From contig JALQPE010000284.1 in NCBI GenBank assembly GCA_030407315.1, positions 1 through 64,000 on the forward strand: a stretch of DNA of 64,000 nt. Reading direction: 5' to 3'. Shown piece after piece: positions 43,201 to 53,929 of the stretch (position 1 is its first letter; each line of letters starts with the position of its first letter). The notes beneath the pieces are model-generated. The model saw nothing but the letters and a program-made list of their open reading frames with translations. It was not told the DNA's origin and did no database searches. Source of the DNA: Asparagopsis taxiformis (Eukaryota > Rhodophyta > Florideophyceae > Bonnemaisoniales > Bonnemaisoniaceae). The position numbers were made by a program, and so were the translations under genes.

Positions 43201-44924
43201 CGACGGCATACCATCCCCAGACAAATGGGCAAGTCGAACGGTATAACCGTACTCTATTGAGCATGCTACGTAATTACGTAAATGATAACCAGGACGACTG
43301 GGATGTCTACGCATCAGCGTTAACCTATGCGTACAACACGCACGTGCATCGCACAACGGGAACTACACCCTTCGACCTCATCCTAAGCCGACCTCCACCG
43401 CCATATGCGACACACCATTCGGTGAAAAGGAGTGCAACGCCAGACGCGTTCACGAAGCAAGACTTCTTACGCCGTATTACGGATACCATTGATATGGCAG
43501 GTAAACGCCTTCACAGCGCGCAAGCACGCTACAAGCGTAACTTCGACCGGTCAATCCGGAAGTCTAAACGACTCATCACTACCGATGATTACGTTTATCT
43601 GGATAATCCAGAAGTCCGTGAACGGAACAAGCTAACTCCAATAGCTCAAGGTCCCTATAGGGTTATCCGTGCCGGACGGCGAACGGTTTACATCGACCGC
43701 GATGGTATCACCGAAAAGGTTAGTCTCGATAGAGTTGCACTCGCTCCGCGACCAACCGAGGAACCAACCTTGCCACCTAGGCCACAGTCCGTTAACGCAC
43801 AAGCGTCACCATCAGGTGCAGACGCCCTCGCGCCGAATACACAACCACGCCAGCCGCCGGGCGACGGCCAACAATACGCGCCAAACAAATCACCTTCACC
43901 AACTCCTAATCAGGAATACCCCTTCAGGGATCAACCATCGTCTCCACGACAACCTACAATTAGGATAACACCTGAAGGTAGTGGTTTGGGACAAACCACC
44001 CTTCAGGAGGGGGCCCCCGACGCTGTGCGCGTAAGCAAAAATTTTGCAACTCCCTCTCGGGATCAACCTTGTAGTCTTTCACCCTTCGGTAACTCACCCA
44101 CAATTGGGAACGACGCACACGACCCAAGTCGTTCACCCACCCAGCCGGTAACTACCAACCGCAATCGCACACAATTGCGAAGAAGTCAACAAAGACGCCA
44201 TGACAACTCTGCCAATGCAGACCAAGACCAAGACGTCAACCCAGACCGGGCTCTTACATCGCACAAGCGAACGTTGCGACAAGACACGACAAATGTCGAC
44301 GCTGCTGAAGCCGCCCGAAGACGTTCAAACCGCACAATTGCGACGAGAGGACAACCATCCAGGTCATGCGTACAGACGCCGAGTTCCCCTCAACGGGACG
44401 CGAACGCTCCATCGGGAGCCGAACTTCACATAGCGAACCAAGCAAGTCAAGCACCCGCCCATTTGGCAATACCCAAACCGGGTCGACAAACTCGCTCAAG
44501 CGCGAAGAAGAAGAAAGCCACGGCAAACCCCGTAAGGTCTTTGGAAACCACCCCCAATGGGGAACAAGAGAAAGCGCCACAGGGTACGCAGCCGAACTCG
44601 GAACGAGTAGCTCTCCCTGAAGGGACGAAGGAAACCCCAGAGGGAAGTAGCGACGCCGAACGCGCAACCTCAGAGGAGGAATATCCCATCGATGATCTCC
44701 TAGATTACGTCACTGACGACGACGGGGAACAATGGTTCCTGGTGAAGTGGTATGGCTACCGAAAGCCGACATGGACGCAACGCGCGAACGTCCCCCCTGA
44801 ATGGGCATCAAGGTACTTCCGTCGAAGACAACACCGCGAAGGTGACAGGCAACCACGCCGAGCGCGCACGCGCAAACCCAAGAGAGGGAAGAAGATGCGT
44901 AACCCCACAGGGATAAGAACCTAA
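40176..44924 (+). CDS. Gypsy pol: RT, RNase H, integrase, chromodomain
   Basis: 1,582 codons. The first residues are the second half of the protease (…LILGTGAM…). Reverse transcriptase follows (VLVPKKDGKLRFCVDYR, LDCNSGYWQI, LPFGLKNAPATFQ, and YLDD near residue 452). RNase H has DTDAS near 605. Integrase has an H-H-C-C zinc domain (HHGILAGHPGQ…CSACARN, about 855-900) and a D,D-35-E core (VAIDLLGPL, LSDNGPQF, TNGQVERYN, about 921-1020). A long Pro/Ser-rich linker leads to a C-terminal chromodomain (YPIDDLLDYVTDD…WFLVKWYGYRKPTW, about 1500-1550). Chromodomains guide integration to particular chromatin. The TAA is at 44,922. RT, RNase H and IN appear catalytically complete. Confidence 0.96.
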   Translation: MKGAYPNNWEQFQVPTGKVPQLADANGNPLRIKGKIILSLQLGHKSFEEEFFVAPKLAVPLILGTGAMNTHVDAIRCRAQRIDIHDGGSIAILVMSPTRKTSPTLSCYVDASRPSNGINLDRQPHGIRLSQSVNVPPRSQVTTTVVCAGGGLSILSPRDRILHRHRVSIPNGVAEVIPRQEFLTILTNFGTSDKYLPKGTIIGYALRAPERPMRPMALSRSTPSSQEASTMVTTLPQEQEAEATQPSSWKQEVSLDHLGQIPLRERILSMLSRHESMWDGSLGDIRATEHRIDIVEGSKPRRQQPYRMGPARREIARKEITSMLEKGVIEPSTSEWASPVVLVPKKDGKLRFCVDYRGLNDITVNDVYPLPRMDDCIDSLGDAQVFTTLDCNSGYWQIPVAQDDRDKTAFTSHLGTYRFKRLPFGLKNAPATFQRAIDIILSSVRWQTCLIYLDDVIVFSRDEAEHLHHVDQVLSLLREAGVTLKLTKCHFFEKKVDYLGHVVMPGKLAVAQNATSAIADAIFPQTPTQMRSFLGSCGVFRRFIKGYAAIAHPLNEMLTKDSLPKFGKEPPTEDQQRAFNALKEVMIKPPILALPKLGQPYTVDTDASAYQIGCALLQQQGEENDLKPIGYWSRTLTKPERGYSPTERECLAVVWAVTILRPYLEQTKFVVRTDHNALRWLMNINDPSGRLCRGRLRLAEFDYQIVYRPGRVHQLPDALSRVETNGETPVTIDDEIPTLLATHAPLGETSLDDDTDVWFYDLSLARDHAKEAPNRNGTPVLTTHPQTENYCPITLQEWLEEQRTDDFCQQALASQKSDSLFFEDEDGVLCRKSRLDGSSQIVVPKALRQRLLTMCHHGILAGHPGQNRMYDTMRLSYYWPAMAADITGTVERCSACARNRLRLRKHASTLQLFPATTPLDDVAIDLLGPLPRTKKGNVHLLVISCRFSRLTQVVPLRSITAYHVAVAFCTHWVFKYGPPRTLLSDNGPQFASKFFQAVCLQLGTKNVFTTAYHPQTNGQVERYNRTLLSMLRNYVNDNQDDWDVYASALTYAYNTHVHRTTGTTPFDLILSRPPPPYATHHSVKRSATPDAFTKQDFLRRITDTIDMAGKRLHSAQARYKRNFDRSIRKSKRLITTDDYVYLDNPEVRERNKLTPIAQGPYRVIRAGRRTVYIDRDGITEKVSLDRVALAPRPTEEPTLPPRPQSVNAQASPSGADALAPNTQPRQPPGDGQQYAPNKSPSPTPNQEYPFRDQPSSPRQPTIRITPEGSGLGQTTLQEGAPDAVRVSKNFATPSRDQPCSLSPFGNSPTIGNDAHDPSRSPTQPVTTNRNRTQLRRSQQRRHDNSANADQDQDVNPDRALTSHKRTLRQDTTNVDAAEAARRRSNRTIATRGQPSRSCVQTPSSPQRDANAPSGAELHIANQASQAPAHLAIPKPGRQTRSSAKKKKATANPVRSLETTPNGEQEKAPQGTQPNSERVALPEGTKETPEGSSDAERATSEEEYPIDDLLDYVTDDDGEQWFLVKWYGYRKPTWTQRANVPPEWASRYFRRRQHREGDRQPRRARTRKPKRGKKMRNPTGIRT

Positions 44925-45204
44925 CAAGGTACCCACTGGGTGGAGCTACCAAACCTCGGAGGGTCAAGCCAAAAAGGGCGCACTTTATCACCGCCAACCG
45001 GAGCCATTGCGGAAATTAAGATTTTCAGGAAATGAAAAAATTGCCAAAAAAGGGTCTCAACAAACAAATCCGCACGTCAGCGTGATGATGCATCTTTAAT
45101 GTACCTCAGAGGTGCCTCAGGACTACCTGATGAACAATGGCGCAACGCAAAAGCGTGTTCAAACTATCGTTAGAGGTTATTCTCCCAAAGGCAATTGCCA
45201 GTCC

Positions 45205-48200
45205 TTAGCGACGATAATGGCTAGAAGGCCGAGGCCGATGAGAGGCAGACGGTGCCGTAGGGGCAGGAGCGCGTACATTCGTCGAAGGACGAGGATGGCG
45301 GGGTGCAACCCTTGCGAAGGTAGGATTACGACGCAAACCGCGTTGCGGAACTGCACTAGAACCCCGACGACGGGCAGGCACAGGGCCATGCGAAGACGCA
45401 ACCGCAGAGGCGGATAACCCAACTGCTGGGATGGACGCGGGAGGCGGAGAAACATCTGGCGACTCAGGCGACCCTAACCGGGCATCAAGACGCGCAAGTA
45501 AAGGATTACTAGCATCCGCAGCACCCACGGGGGAATGAAGACGAGTACGCACGTTGCGTTCGGGAAGACCCTCATCGGGAGACCTAGCGCGACGACGCGA
45601 GTAACCAGGCTGAACTGCCTCCTCGCCACCCTCTTCGGGAATAACTGCTTGCTGCAGTAGACGCCTGGCGTCCTCCAACTCACCTTCTAATTCCCCAATC
45701 CGGGTTCGCAATTCTGCTGCCTCCAGGCGTGCGGCCTCAACCTCCCTATCCGCTGTGCGGCGACGCTCTCGGGCGATGTTACGCTGTTCGCGTCCTTGCT
45801 TATAGCGAGCAGCTAACGTGATGCACGACAATGCGAGTCCATCCAACGCGGATCTTACGATGTAACGCCCATTGGCAGAGGCAAAAATGGAAGCCACCGT
45901 ACCATCCCCGAGATCATCGGCCAACCGCCGCACATGCGGAATCGATAGCAATTCGCGACTCGACAATTCCCCACGTAGGATATCAACAGCAGGAGGCTGA
46001 CGCGTGACTACATCATCACCGTTCACGGATGGCTCAGAGCCTTGGTCGGATGTCAGAAGCGCCTCCATGGCGGGACCCACTTGGGATGAAGGGGCAGCTG
46101 TAGGCTGAGGGGTTGGCGCGGTAGGCGCGACGGTCATCGGGACCTGACTTTCGTACAAGTCATCAGCACCACTGGGTGGTAAGGAAGCAACGGGAGCGAA
46201 GCTCCGTCCTGCGTAAGGCGAACGCCCAGCTGGGCCCCCCGCCTCGGCGGCCGTCCACCACGGACGCGGCACAAATGCCTCGCCAACAGGCTGATATTTG
46301 TAAGAGTCGGGGTGACCGTCGGAATACCTGTCAGGCTCCACGCCGTAATACCCATCTTCGGTGAACTCACCATCTCTGCGATAAGGCGGCAGCTCTGCGA
46401 CTGTACCATCTCGATGGTTTAACACGTTAATACGTAACGCCCTCACCGGCAAGTCAACAGTCCTGTAGATAACCACCTTCTCCGGTGCCACTCCCGTGAT
46501 GTTGGTACTGACCAATTCCTGCGGATAATCATCACCCCCAAGGGCCACCTTCAGCAACCGACGCACTACCGAACCAGGTAACTCCCGACTATAGGGGACC
46601 ACGTCCGACACCGGAACCTTCGGGATATCGTACCAAGTACTGCTCACCCTATTGAGGAGTTCCTCCGCCATCACCAGCACAAACCCCCGCGTCTCGGCGG
46701 TACGAGCCAACTCGATACCTATAAGGATATCCCTCTCCAACTCGAGGTACGATCGGAACCTGTCCATTCGCCATTCGGGCGCGTCGCGAAGAGCGGAATT
46801 GTGGAAATACACCAGCGACGGAGGGTCGGCAACGGGCAAACACATCGGTGGAGATGACTTGCCTTCCCAAGTGGGATCATCCCATAGCGGGTCCAAATCT
46901 TCCCTAGCTACCTCCATGGGTCTAGTGGCCGGCTCAGCAGAGCTACCATGACGGTGCGCGAACACGCGATAATCATTCGCCGTCACCTGACGCCCCATCC
47001 TTCGGGAAGTAACCCTAGCGTGCAAACGCATATGATGCTCGTAGCTACCCGTATCGGGACGTGGAGGGTACGCAAACCAGCGTGACCGAACCATCGGTAG
47101 ATCCGCTACGGAGCCTTGGTACGATTCCTCTTGGAACAAGCGACGATTCATACGTTCGACGTAAAGCGCATCTCCGGGATGGAGCAGGAAAGTCCTGTCG
47201 CTACATAGCGTATGGGGGACACGGAAGTGACGCATAGGGCGACTCGAAGGGAGACGGGAGTAAGCCGACCAACATTCGTTTTGAACCTGATGGTTTTGAC
47301 CCCGGAGGGAGCCCATGAGAAGCATATCGCGACGTAACTCGCTTCTCGGGCGATCCGTAAAGTCCCTACGAGGGAGTCGCGCAAACGGGTAGTGTTCCCA
47401 AGGAGCGGCGAGCTCACGCCTGAAAGGCAAGGCTTGCGAGTCGAATACCACCAGTTCATCAGCATTGGCTGGGTAGAATTCTCCCATGGAGCGCCAATTG
47501 GCAGTCGGCTTAGGTGCCCGAGGGGGAGTGTCGTGTGACGGAACAGCTGGTGCTGGAGCAGACGCAACCGCGTAAGGGTCAACTAGGGCGGTGCCCGACG
47601 GTCTTACGCCTACAGAGGCATCGGCGGCAGCCGCACCAGACCCACTTCGGGTAACTCTGCCAGTAGAGGCATATGGGTCTATGACCTTCTCGACAGGTTG
47701 AGCATTAGCCTTTTCGGCTGCTGCCTTCTTGGCTTCTGCTCGAGCAGCCTCGCGGCGCAACTCTTCTTCCCTACGCTTTCGAGCGTCCGCCAGTATCTGT
47801 TGGTTGCGGCGGCCATAGTCCTCATAGGGATTCGCTGAAGCGTCATGACCAGAAGAGGTACGAGCCGCCGGGGCGGAAGGACGAGAAGTAATCGGACGCG
47901 AACTTGGCGAAGGCCTGACGTTCGGCTGCCTTGTTGGCCTGGGCGTAGCGCCTCCCTCGGCGACGACTTCTATCACCTCCTCGGTGTCGGCCGGCATGGC
48001 TCCCCTTGGAGACGGGCCGGCGGCCTTCGATGACTCACCTTCGCGTGACGGCGGATTAACCGATGACGGTTTGACACTTGCCACTGGGGTGGAAGGCTTC
48101 GGGGAAGCAGGCGATTCAGCCGGAACAGAGTCGCGCTCTTGTGCGCTTGCCCTGGTAGGGGGGACCGTCTCTTCGGAACGCGCTTGTGTGTTCACAACCT

Positions 48201-48576
48201 TGCCAGCAGGCGACGCTGGATCAGCGGTGCCTTTGGCGGCAGTCGAACGCGTTCGCGTTTGCGATTGAGCCGCGGTGGCTGACGGCACGCGTGGCGCTGA
48301 AGTCGACGAAGACTTAGCCGGTGTAGGCGGAACCCCGGTGCGGGAGGAGGAAGCCTAGTGGCGCGTCGTGGGACGGCGAACGCTGGAGCGTGTGGTAGGA
48401 CGGTTGGGCGAACCCATATTGTCTCCTTCCTCTTCAGAGGATTCGAATTGAATCGGAGCACGAGGGGTCATCCTAAAAGCCAGTAGAGGCGATGACGGAC
48501 GTTGATAAAAACCCTGAAGCGGGACGAACAAGTAGCCTATTGGCTTAAGTCTCCGGGAGGGAGCTGCGCTATTCAA
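45205..48576 (-). CDS. Large antisense ORF in the gypsy element (unknown)
   Basis: A minus-strand frame lies between pol and the 3' LTR. The upper part (48,576-48,358) has a Met start (MNSAAPSRRLKP…). An in-frame TAG (48,355-48,357) separates it from 1,027 codons down to 45,205; the first Met after that stop is codon 98 of the lower part. If the TAG is read through or is an error, the protein has about 1,120 residues. It has a low-complexity N-terminal region, an Arg/Glu/Ala-rich helix (EDYGRRNQQILADARKR…), a compact middle (NWRSMGEFYPAN…YPFARLPRRDF…) and a C-terminal coiled coil (RNIARERRRTADREVEAARL…LEGELEDARRLLQQ). No known domain is recognised. Extra antisense frames are known in some gypsy lineages. 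Confidence 0.75.
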
Positions 48577-48609
48577 CCCAGGAAGGGGGATCGCGAGGCA
48601 ATGGGCCGA

Positions 48610-48958
48610 AACGGCGAATGCAAGCCTCGAATTGGCACCGCTCGTGCGATCACGCGGCTAATTATTTAGCAGATGGACGCAAAAACCCTTTGAGGGATAA
48701 TGGAAAGGACGCGAATGCGTGGACGCAGTTGGACACCGAAGGGGTGAATACGCTGTGTTGCGTTAGGGCGATGATGAACCTGAAACAGGTATTGATTCCA
48801 ATAGGAAACGGTCGGGCGGAACTCGGGAAGAGTCGGATGGACAACACATTTAGTGTGCACGCGCCGCGCGCGGGAAAATTTTGAATTGCACAATGCAACG
48901 GCCACAGCCAAAAATTGTAATTTATTTGATCAAATTTTGTCGGGACGACAAATCTCTC
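48610..48958. other. Gypsy sequence upstream of the polypurine tract
   Basis: No gene. It contains the presumed promoter region of the antisense frame, since that frame starts at about 48,576 and reads away from the 3' LTR. Confidence 0.4.
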
Positions 48959-48967
48959 AGGAGGGGG
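48959..48967 (+). promoter_or_regulatory. Polypurine tract
   Basis: AGGAGGGGG just before the 3' LTR (48,971) is the expected primer for plus-strand DNA synthesis. Confidence 0.7.
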
Positions 48968-48970
48968 CCG

Positions 48971-49653
48971 TGTCGTACCGCCTGGCGGTCCTCGCTGATC
49001 GAGCCGTGTCGCTTCCCTATTGGGTACCCACTTACGGGATGTGCCAATCAGAAGGCACCAGCCAACTGGCGTGTTTCCTATACTTAGGACCAGCTATGGC
49101 TGACAAATAACCCCACCCGGGCCTATCGGCCCCGGCCAAGACCCCACAAGGGGCAAATTTTAACTTAGGCTGATCAGCCATACATTACAATGTAAGCCTA
49201 TTGGCAATGACCTCGCGGGTAGGCGAGCGCCAGTAATTGGGTTCTGATTGGTCACTAACTGGATATTTATTCCTAACCACTAACCCTAGCTTACAGTAGA
49301 CTTAGTATAAAACGGCCACTGGAATAGCCAGTAGGTACGGTTTCTAGAGTAACGTAAACTCAAGTGGAATTACGACCCACAGGAACAGTGTTCGCATACC
49401 TATTGTTCAACCCCTCTCCGGGAAAACCTTAGGGTTAGCCAACAGCTCGACGGATTACGTAATCTTGCTCCATTAATACGCACCTCGCGTGAGCGCTATA
49501 ATCGCACAACCCCCTCCGGGTAGCGATACCTTCTCTCTTACGAGACTACCCGCCGGGTACCTATAAGTTTCATCTGCTCTACCACTTCCTCTACCGAGGC
49601 TCGGGACACCTGTCGGGTGGTTTGCCGCTCTAGCGGATTTTCTACCTGCTACA
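48971..49653 (+). repeat. 3' LTR of the gypsy element
   Basis: 683 bases, 99.6% identical to the 5' LTR, ending CTGCTACA and followed by the TSD CATAC at 49,654-49,658. Confidence 0.97.
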
Positions 49654-49658
49654 CATAC

Positions 49659-51016
49659 CACGGATAAGGATACTGGTTATGGTACAAGTCAGTGCCTCTC
49701 CTGAGCGCCTCAACCATATGCACTGCAATCAAATACACTCACAATTGTCCACAAAGTCAACATTCATTTCTTTCAACGCACCCTGACATAGTAGATGCTC
49801 ATTGATCCGATTCAGCGTCTCGCGACGATTGTCGTATGCTTGTTCGATGGGTGCTAATCCTTCCTGCTGCAATTGATTGAGAGGTGAAATAGTTGTATAC
49901 TGCCCATTCAATCTTGCCAGTGGTAAAATCGCAAGATTGGCGTCATGCTTGTACGGCAATCGCGCAAACATAATGGGAGCGAAGCGGCGACTTTACAGCA
50001 ATCGGACCATGAACGATTACATTATCATCCCTTCATCAATTGAGATGTGAGGACCGTCCGTGAGACATCTGCACTGCCGCTTTGGCCCTCCATCGAGCTA
50101 TAGTCGCGCCATTCCACCTCGATTCTTGCTGACGATTGTTTTGTCAATGGTTGCACCTCGACATATTCGCTCCCGGTTAAAATGGGTGACATTACTCCAC
50201 TAATCCACTTTGCAATTCACATAGCACATAGTCATATCTCCAAAAAGACAGAGAATATTGGCCATTCACCAATTCATTCCCATCACCATCACCTTCGTCT
50301 AGCTCTCGCCCGCTAATATCACTGTGCTGAACATGTTCAAATCTGGAGCCATATAGTAACAAATCGCTGAGGACCTTTGTAGTATAACAAACTCATTGAT
50401 GAAAGATAGAAATAGTTCCGCTGTGAGCATTTGACGTTGGCTACATTAGTCGATGGTGTCGGGAAGCAGTTGAGGAGCTGCGCGGTGGAGAGTAGCCATG
50501 ATTGAGAGAACAAGGTAGAAAGGTCAGTATGAAAGGCTGTTGGTGAAAGGAGTGTCTCGCAAGGGCTTGGATTCGTAACAACAATCTGCCACAGAATTAT
50601 TTTCGCGGTCGGCGTAAAGCTCCATACAGATCGCCTCCAGTGACTCAAGTTTCTTGACATGGTCCAGATAATGGAGCGGAGGTTCTTCATCGTCACAAGT
50701 TGGCAGTCCTATGCGACGAAAATGACGACAAGCACGCTTCGTTCCCCCATCATTGTTGCCCCGTTGCGCCTGTGAGACTTGTTCGAGAACATGCGAAACT
50801 TGGCTAACAAATCGTTTGACATTCGTGATGTGATAAAGGCCTCCACTTCGCGAAGCTGCTCCCAGGGAACCGGCGTGCTTTCGGGAAGTCTCAACAGTGC
50901 ACGAGGCGTATATTTGAGTGTGCTGGGATACGCTTACTTCTCTCAGTGGACATTCTTAGCGTTCATGTCGCCATGATATCTCATAATCTTCACAAAGAAT
51001 CTGGAGATATGTCCTG
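49659..51016 (-). pseudogene. PRP8: PRP8 fragment, right-arm copy (5' part)
   Basis: Minus-strand mirror of 26,130-27,487, with the PVPWEQLREVE, DDEEPPLHYLDH and YKHDANL blocks. It was contiguous with 36,620-37,193 before the gypsy insertion. Confidence 0.88.
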
Positions 51017-51970
51017 TTCATGCGTATCGTTGAACCGAGAAAAGTACCCTCTACGCACTGGCGCGCGCTTCGCGCGCGTGTATCCGATCGGCCGGAATTG
51101 TATTTGCCAGAGCAGGCAAGTCTTGGCTCGCAATCCCCAAATATTTCCCATTCCAATATACCCATACACTCTCACATACTATGGTAGTGTAGCATGTCCT
51201 CATAACTACCGTATTCGCATCTCTATCTAGGCTTGAATACACTTTTACAGGACTGGATTATAGTGTCGCAACTGCAGAAAGAGCACCCTGTCCATACACC
51301 ATTCTCCCTCTACTTCTCTGTACACTACTGAAATGGCCATGTGCAGCGGTTGCTAGGGAAGTTGCACGGCACATGGCCAAGTACAACTGAGCGTGCCATG
51401 TGTGCAACGTGTGGTCATATGAGCCAGTAGGACCATAGTATTTCGTAAAGTATCGTAATGTACAGTGCGAAGTGGGCGAGTAGATTATGAGATTCGCTGC
51501 TGCTGAATTTTTTATTGGGTAGTTGGGGGTTGATTTTTGGATGTAACTATGAAGGAGAACGAGTCGATTGGCTGGGAGGGGCTTTCGGCAAGCATTAAAT
51601 ACAGCAGAAATTTAATAGCGATTTCAGGTAAATCGTTACTACAAGAAGCTTACCTTTGAGCTAGGCATTGTGCACTCATGAAGTGAACGCTTCCTAGAGA
51701 CAGCTGTCCTCTTTAGTTTCTCGCAGTGCGTACCGATTGCAGCTTGTCCAGAAGCTACCCACAACATATAGGACACGTGTCCCATCGTCATGATACCAAC
51801 TGAGGCAGAACAGAATCCATATAAACTGTTTAAAAGCTCAAAAAGCGCTCAAATCATATCCACCCGCTAGAATGAGGCTCCAATTAGCCCTTTACCAACA
51901 GCAAACATAAATCCAGACTTTTAAACTTTTCTGATATAAATATTTTTTCTGAATTACTGGAAATCAGTGT
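49659..51970 (-). repeat. Right terminal inverted repeat arm, outer part
   Basis: Mirror of 25,175-27,487, ending in the complement of ACACTGATTTCC and then the TSD TTTATA (51,971-51,976). It includes the outer PRP8-derived segments and the mirrored 480-bp repeat. Confidence 0.93.
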
Positions 51971-51976
51971 TTTATA

Positions 51977-53869
51977 CAGACAATATTCTCGTCAACTCCG
52001 GTGTAGTCTTACAATCATGGTTGCTGCGTACCAAAACAAATATCGAAGATCTGCGGCTCCAATTCATTGAATCAGAACAGATCGGAAGGGTCGTTTCCGA
52101 GCGTGAGCTCAATGCCACTACACTTGCCGCTGACGATACGTACCGACCTGGGAGGCTTTTCCTACCTGATACTCACGTGAACTCTCCTGCGTACTGGAAA
52201 TCCAAACTTCTTGATGTTCAAGCTTTGGTCGCGAGGCGGCAGTCCCCGTCTCTCCTTATTACGTTGACCATGAACCCGTGGCGCGAAGGAATGGGACGTC
52301 TTGGGTTGGACATTCAGAACAGGTCTGCACATTCTGCTACTTGTGAAAAGCCCAGAGTGTTTGATCGCCCAGACATCGTTGCTCGCGTATACAATCAGAT
52401 GGCGAATGATGTCATGACAGAGTTGGAAAAGAACGCAGAGCATTATTTCGGACGGAAGTGCATTGCAATCGCATGTAAGCTTGAATTTAAGGCTCGTAAC
52501 ACACCCCATCATCATATTATTCTCTTTCTGGAGGGAGGAGTTCTCGAAGACATGGACGAAATAGATGGAATGATAAGCGCAGAGCTTCCCTCACAAAATG
52601 ACGACCCTGAGCTTCGTGAACTGGTCAAAAAGTTCAACAGACACAGACACTCCAGCTATTGCAGAGGAAGGGCCAGAAACGGGAGGTGTCGGTTTGGGTA
52701 CGAGGATCTGCAGGTCAACCCGACCACGTATGTTGATGAAACGTGTGACCGAATAGTGTACCGTCGAAGGAGCAGTGAAGATCTCAAGGTAGTCCCTTAC
52801 AACCCAAAACTCACGAAACGTTACAGGTGTCACATTAACGTGGAACGTACACAAGGGGGCGGGGCGGTTGCATACCTCATGAAGTACACTTTCAAGCCAC
52901 CAAAACTTCACGATGTCTTCGTAAACTCCCGTGAAGAGTCCAGGGGAGCTTCGTCGAGTACTGCACCACGCAATCCAGCTCGAGACAACATTCGAAACGA
53001 TATTAGGCTCTTCATGCGTGCCAGGGTTACTGGAACCGTCGAAGCAGCCTGGTCTCTATTCGAGTTCAGACATGTTCGAATCCATCCGACTGTCAATGCG
53101 TACACAATTCACCTTGATGGCGAGCGCCAAATGATCATAAGAAACCCTTACTTACCCAGTGAGATCCTAAATGACTCCCCGCTTCTTCGATACTACAAGC
53201 GCCCTGCATCGTACAGCTCTTTGAAATTTCTGGACTACATGGAAAAAGTGAAGCTCACGAAGAATCTGACTGCAACTCAGAGACGGGTAGACGTACTTCC
53301 ACCCCGGGACTCTGGCTCACCCCCTCACTATGTCATTGACAAAGGAGCAGATGGTGAGACAGTCGCGAGAATCCGTTTCGTCCCCCCCCTCAAACTCTGA
53401 GCTTTTCTCCCTCCGGATCATGCTTCTTCACAAGGCTGTTTCGTCTTATAGCGATGCAAAAACAGTTGAAGGTCACCTCCACAGGTCTTTCCGAGATGCT
53501 GCTGTGGCGATGGGGCTTTACGCAGACGGAAATGAGTTTGAGAAAAGCTTTGATGAAGCTGTTCGAATGCATTGCACCCCATCTAGTATGCGGTTTCAGC
53601 TGGTCACTCTGTACCAGCAAGGTGCTGATCCTGAACGAATGTACAATAAGCACAAGAACTTTTTGATGTCAGACATAAGTAGATCATCACCTGAAGCGAA
53701 AGAGCGAGAGTTGGCTTCAAGGCTCTTCTCCATATCTGATCAACATGGCGGAAAGTTATTGCGTGAGATTCCATATTTCCGGCACAAACTGCCTTCCAAT
53801 TCTCGAACCTCAGAGTTTGAAAGAGCCCGCCAGGACGTCGAAACTTTGTCCTCCCCTTCTTCCCGGTAG
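51977..53869 (+). pseudogene. Helitron Rep domain (C-terminal part of split gene)
   Basis: This continues the Helitron frame broken at 25,174. The Rep block has SPSLLITLTMNPW, then NTPHHHIILFLEGG, where the His pair of the HUH nuclease sits. GGAVAYLMKYTFK follows, with the two catalytic-type tyrosines spaced Y-x3-Y. The segment to 53,400 and the next frame (SELFSLRIMLLHKAV…, to 53,869) are joined if one base is changed at the C8 run at about 53,383-53,390. The second segment matches the region between Rep and helicase. No helicase motifs follow, so the gene is truncated at its 3' end. With the TIR insertion as well, this copy cannot act alone. Confidence 0.85.
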
Positions 53870-53929
53870 ACAATCAACACAGCATGAGGAAAAATGGCTA
53901 TTTTTCCAGCCCAGAATTTAGTTCGTACA

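Larger units (their letters stand above)
37194..49653 (+). mobile_element. Ty3/gypsy chromodomain retrotransposon (young)
   Basis: Complete 12,460-base element with TSD CATAC (37,189-37,193 and 49,654-49,658), two 683-base LTRs, a primer-binding site, gag, protease-RT-RNase H-integrase-chromodomain, a long antisense frame and a polypurine tract. The left TIR arm is the empty site and carries the pentamer once. The LTRs differ at three sites (37,559 C/T, 37,684 C/A, 37,791 G/T), so insertion was recent. It is the youngest event in the nest. Confidence 0.97.
25175..51970. mobile_element. Long-TIR DNA element (14.3 kb) with nested gypsy
   Basis: The ends are exact mirrors: ACACTGATTTCCAGTAATTC… at 25,175 and its complement ending at 51,970. 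They are flanked by the 6-bp TSD TTTATA (25,169-25,174 and 51,971-51,976). Deleting the insertion and one TSD gives …CTT TAT ACA GAC…, restoring the Helitron frame (RRLY-TDNIL). Without the nested gypsy and its extra TSD (12,465 bases) the element is 14,331 bases: two 3.6-kb arms around 7 kb with a DUF7869-like gene and a ParB-methyltransferase gene. Arms this long and cargo of this kind are not typical of hAT, Mutator, CACTA or Helitron elements. A 6-bp TSD is unusual too. Confidence 0.93.
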
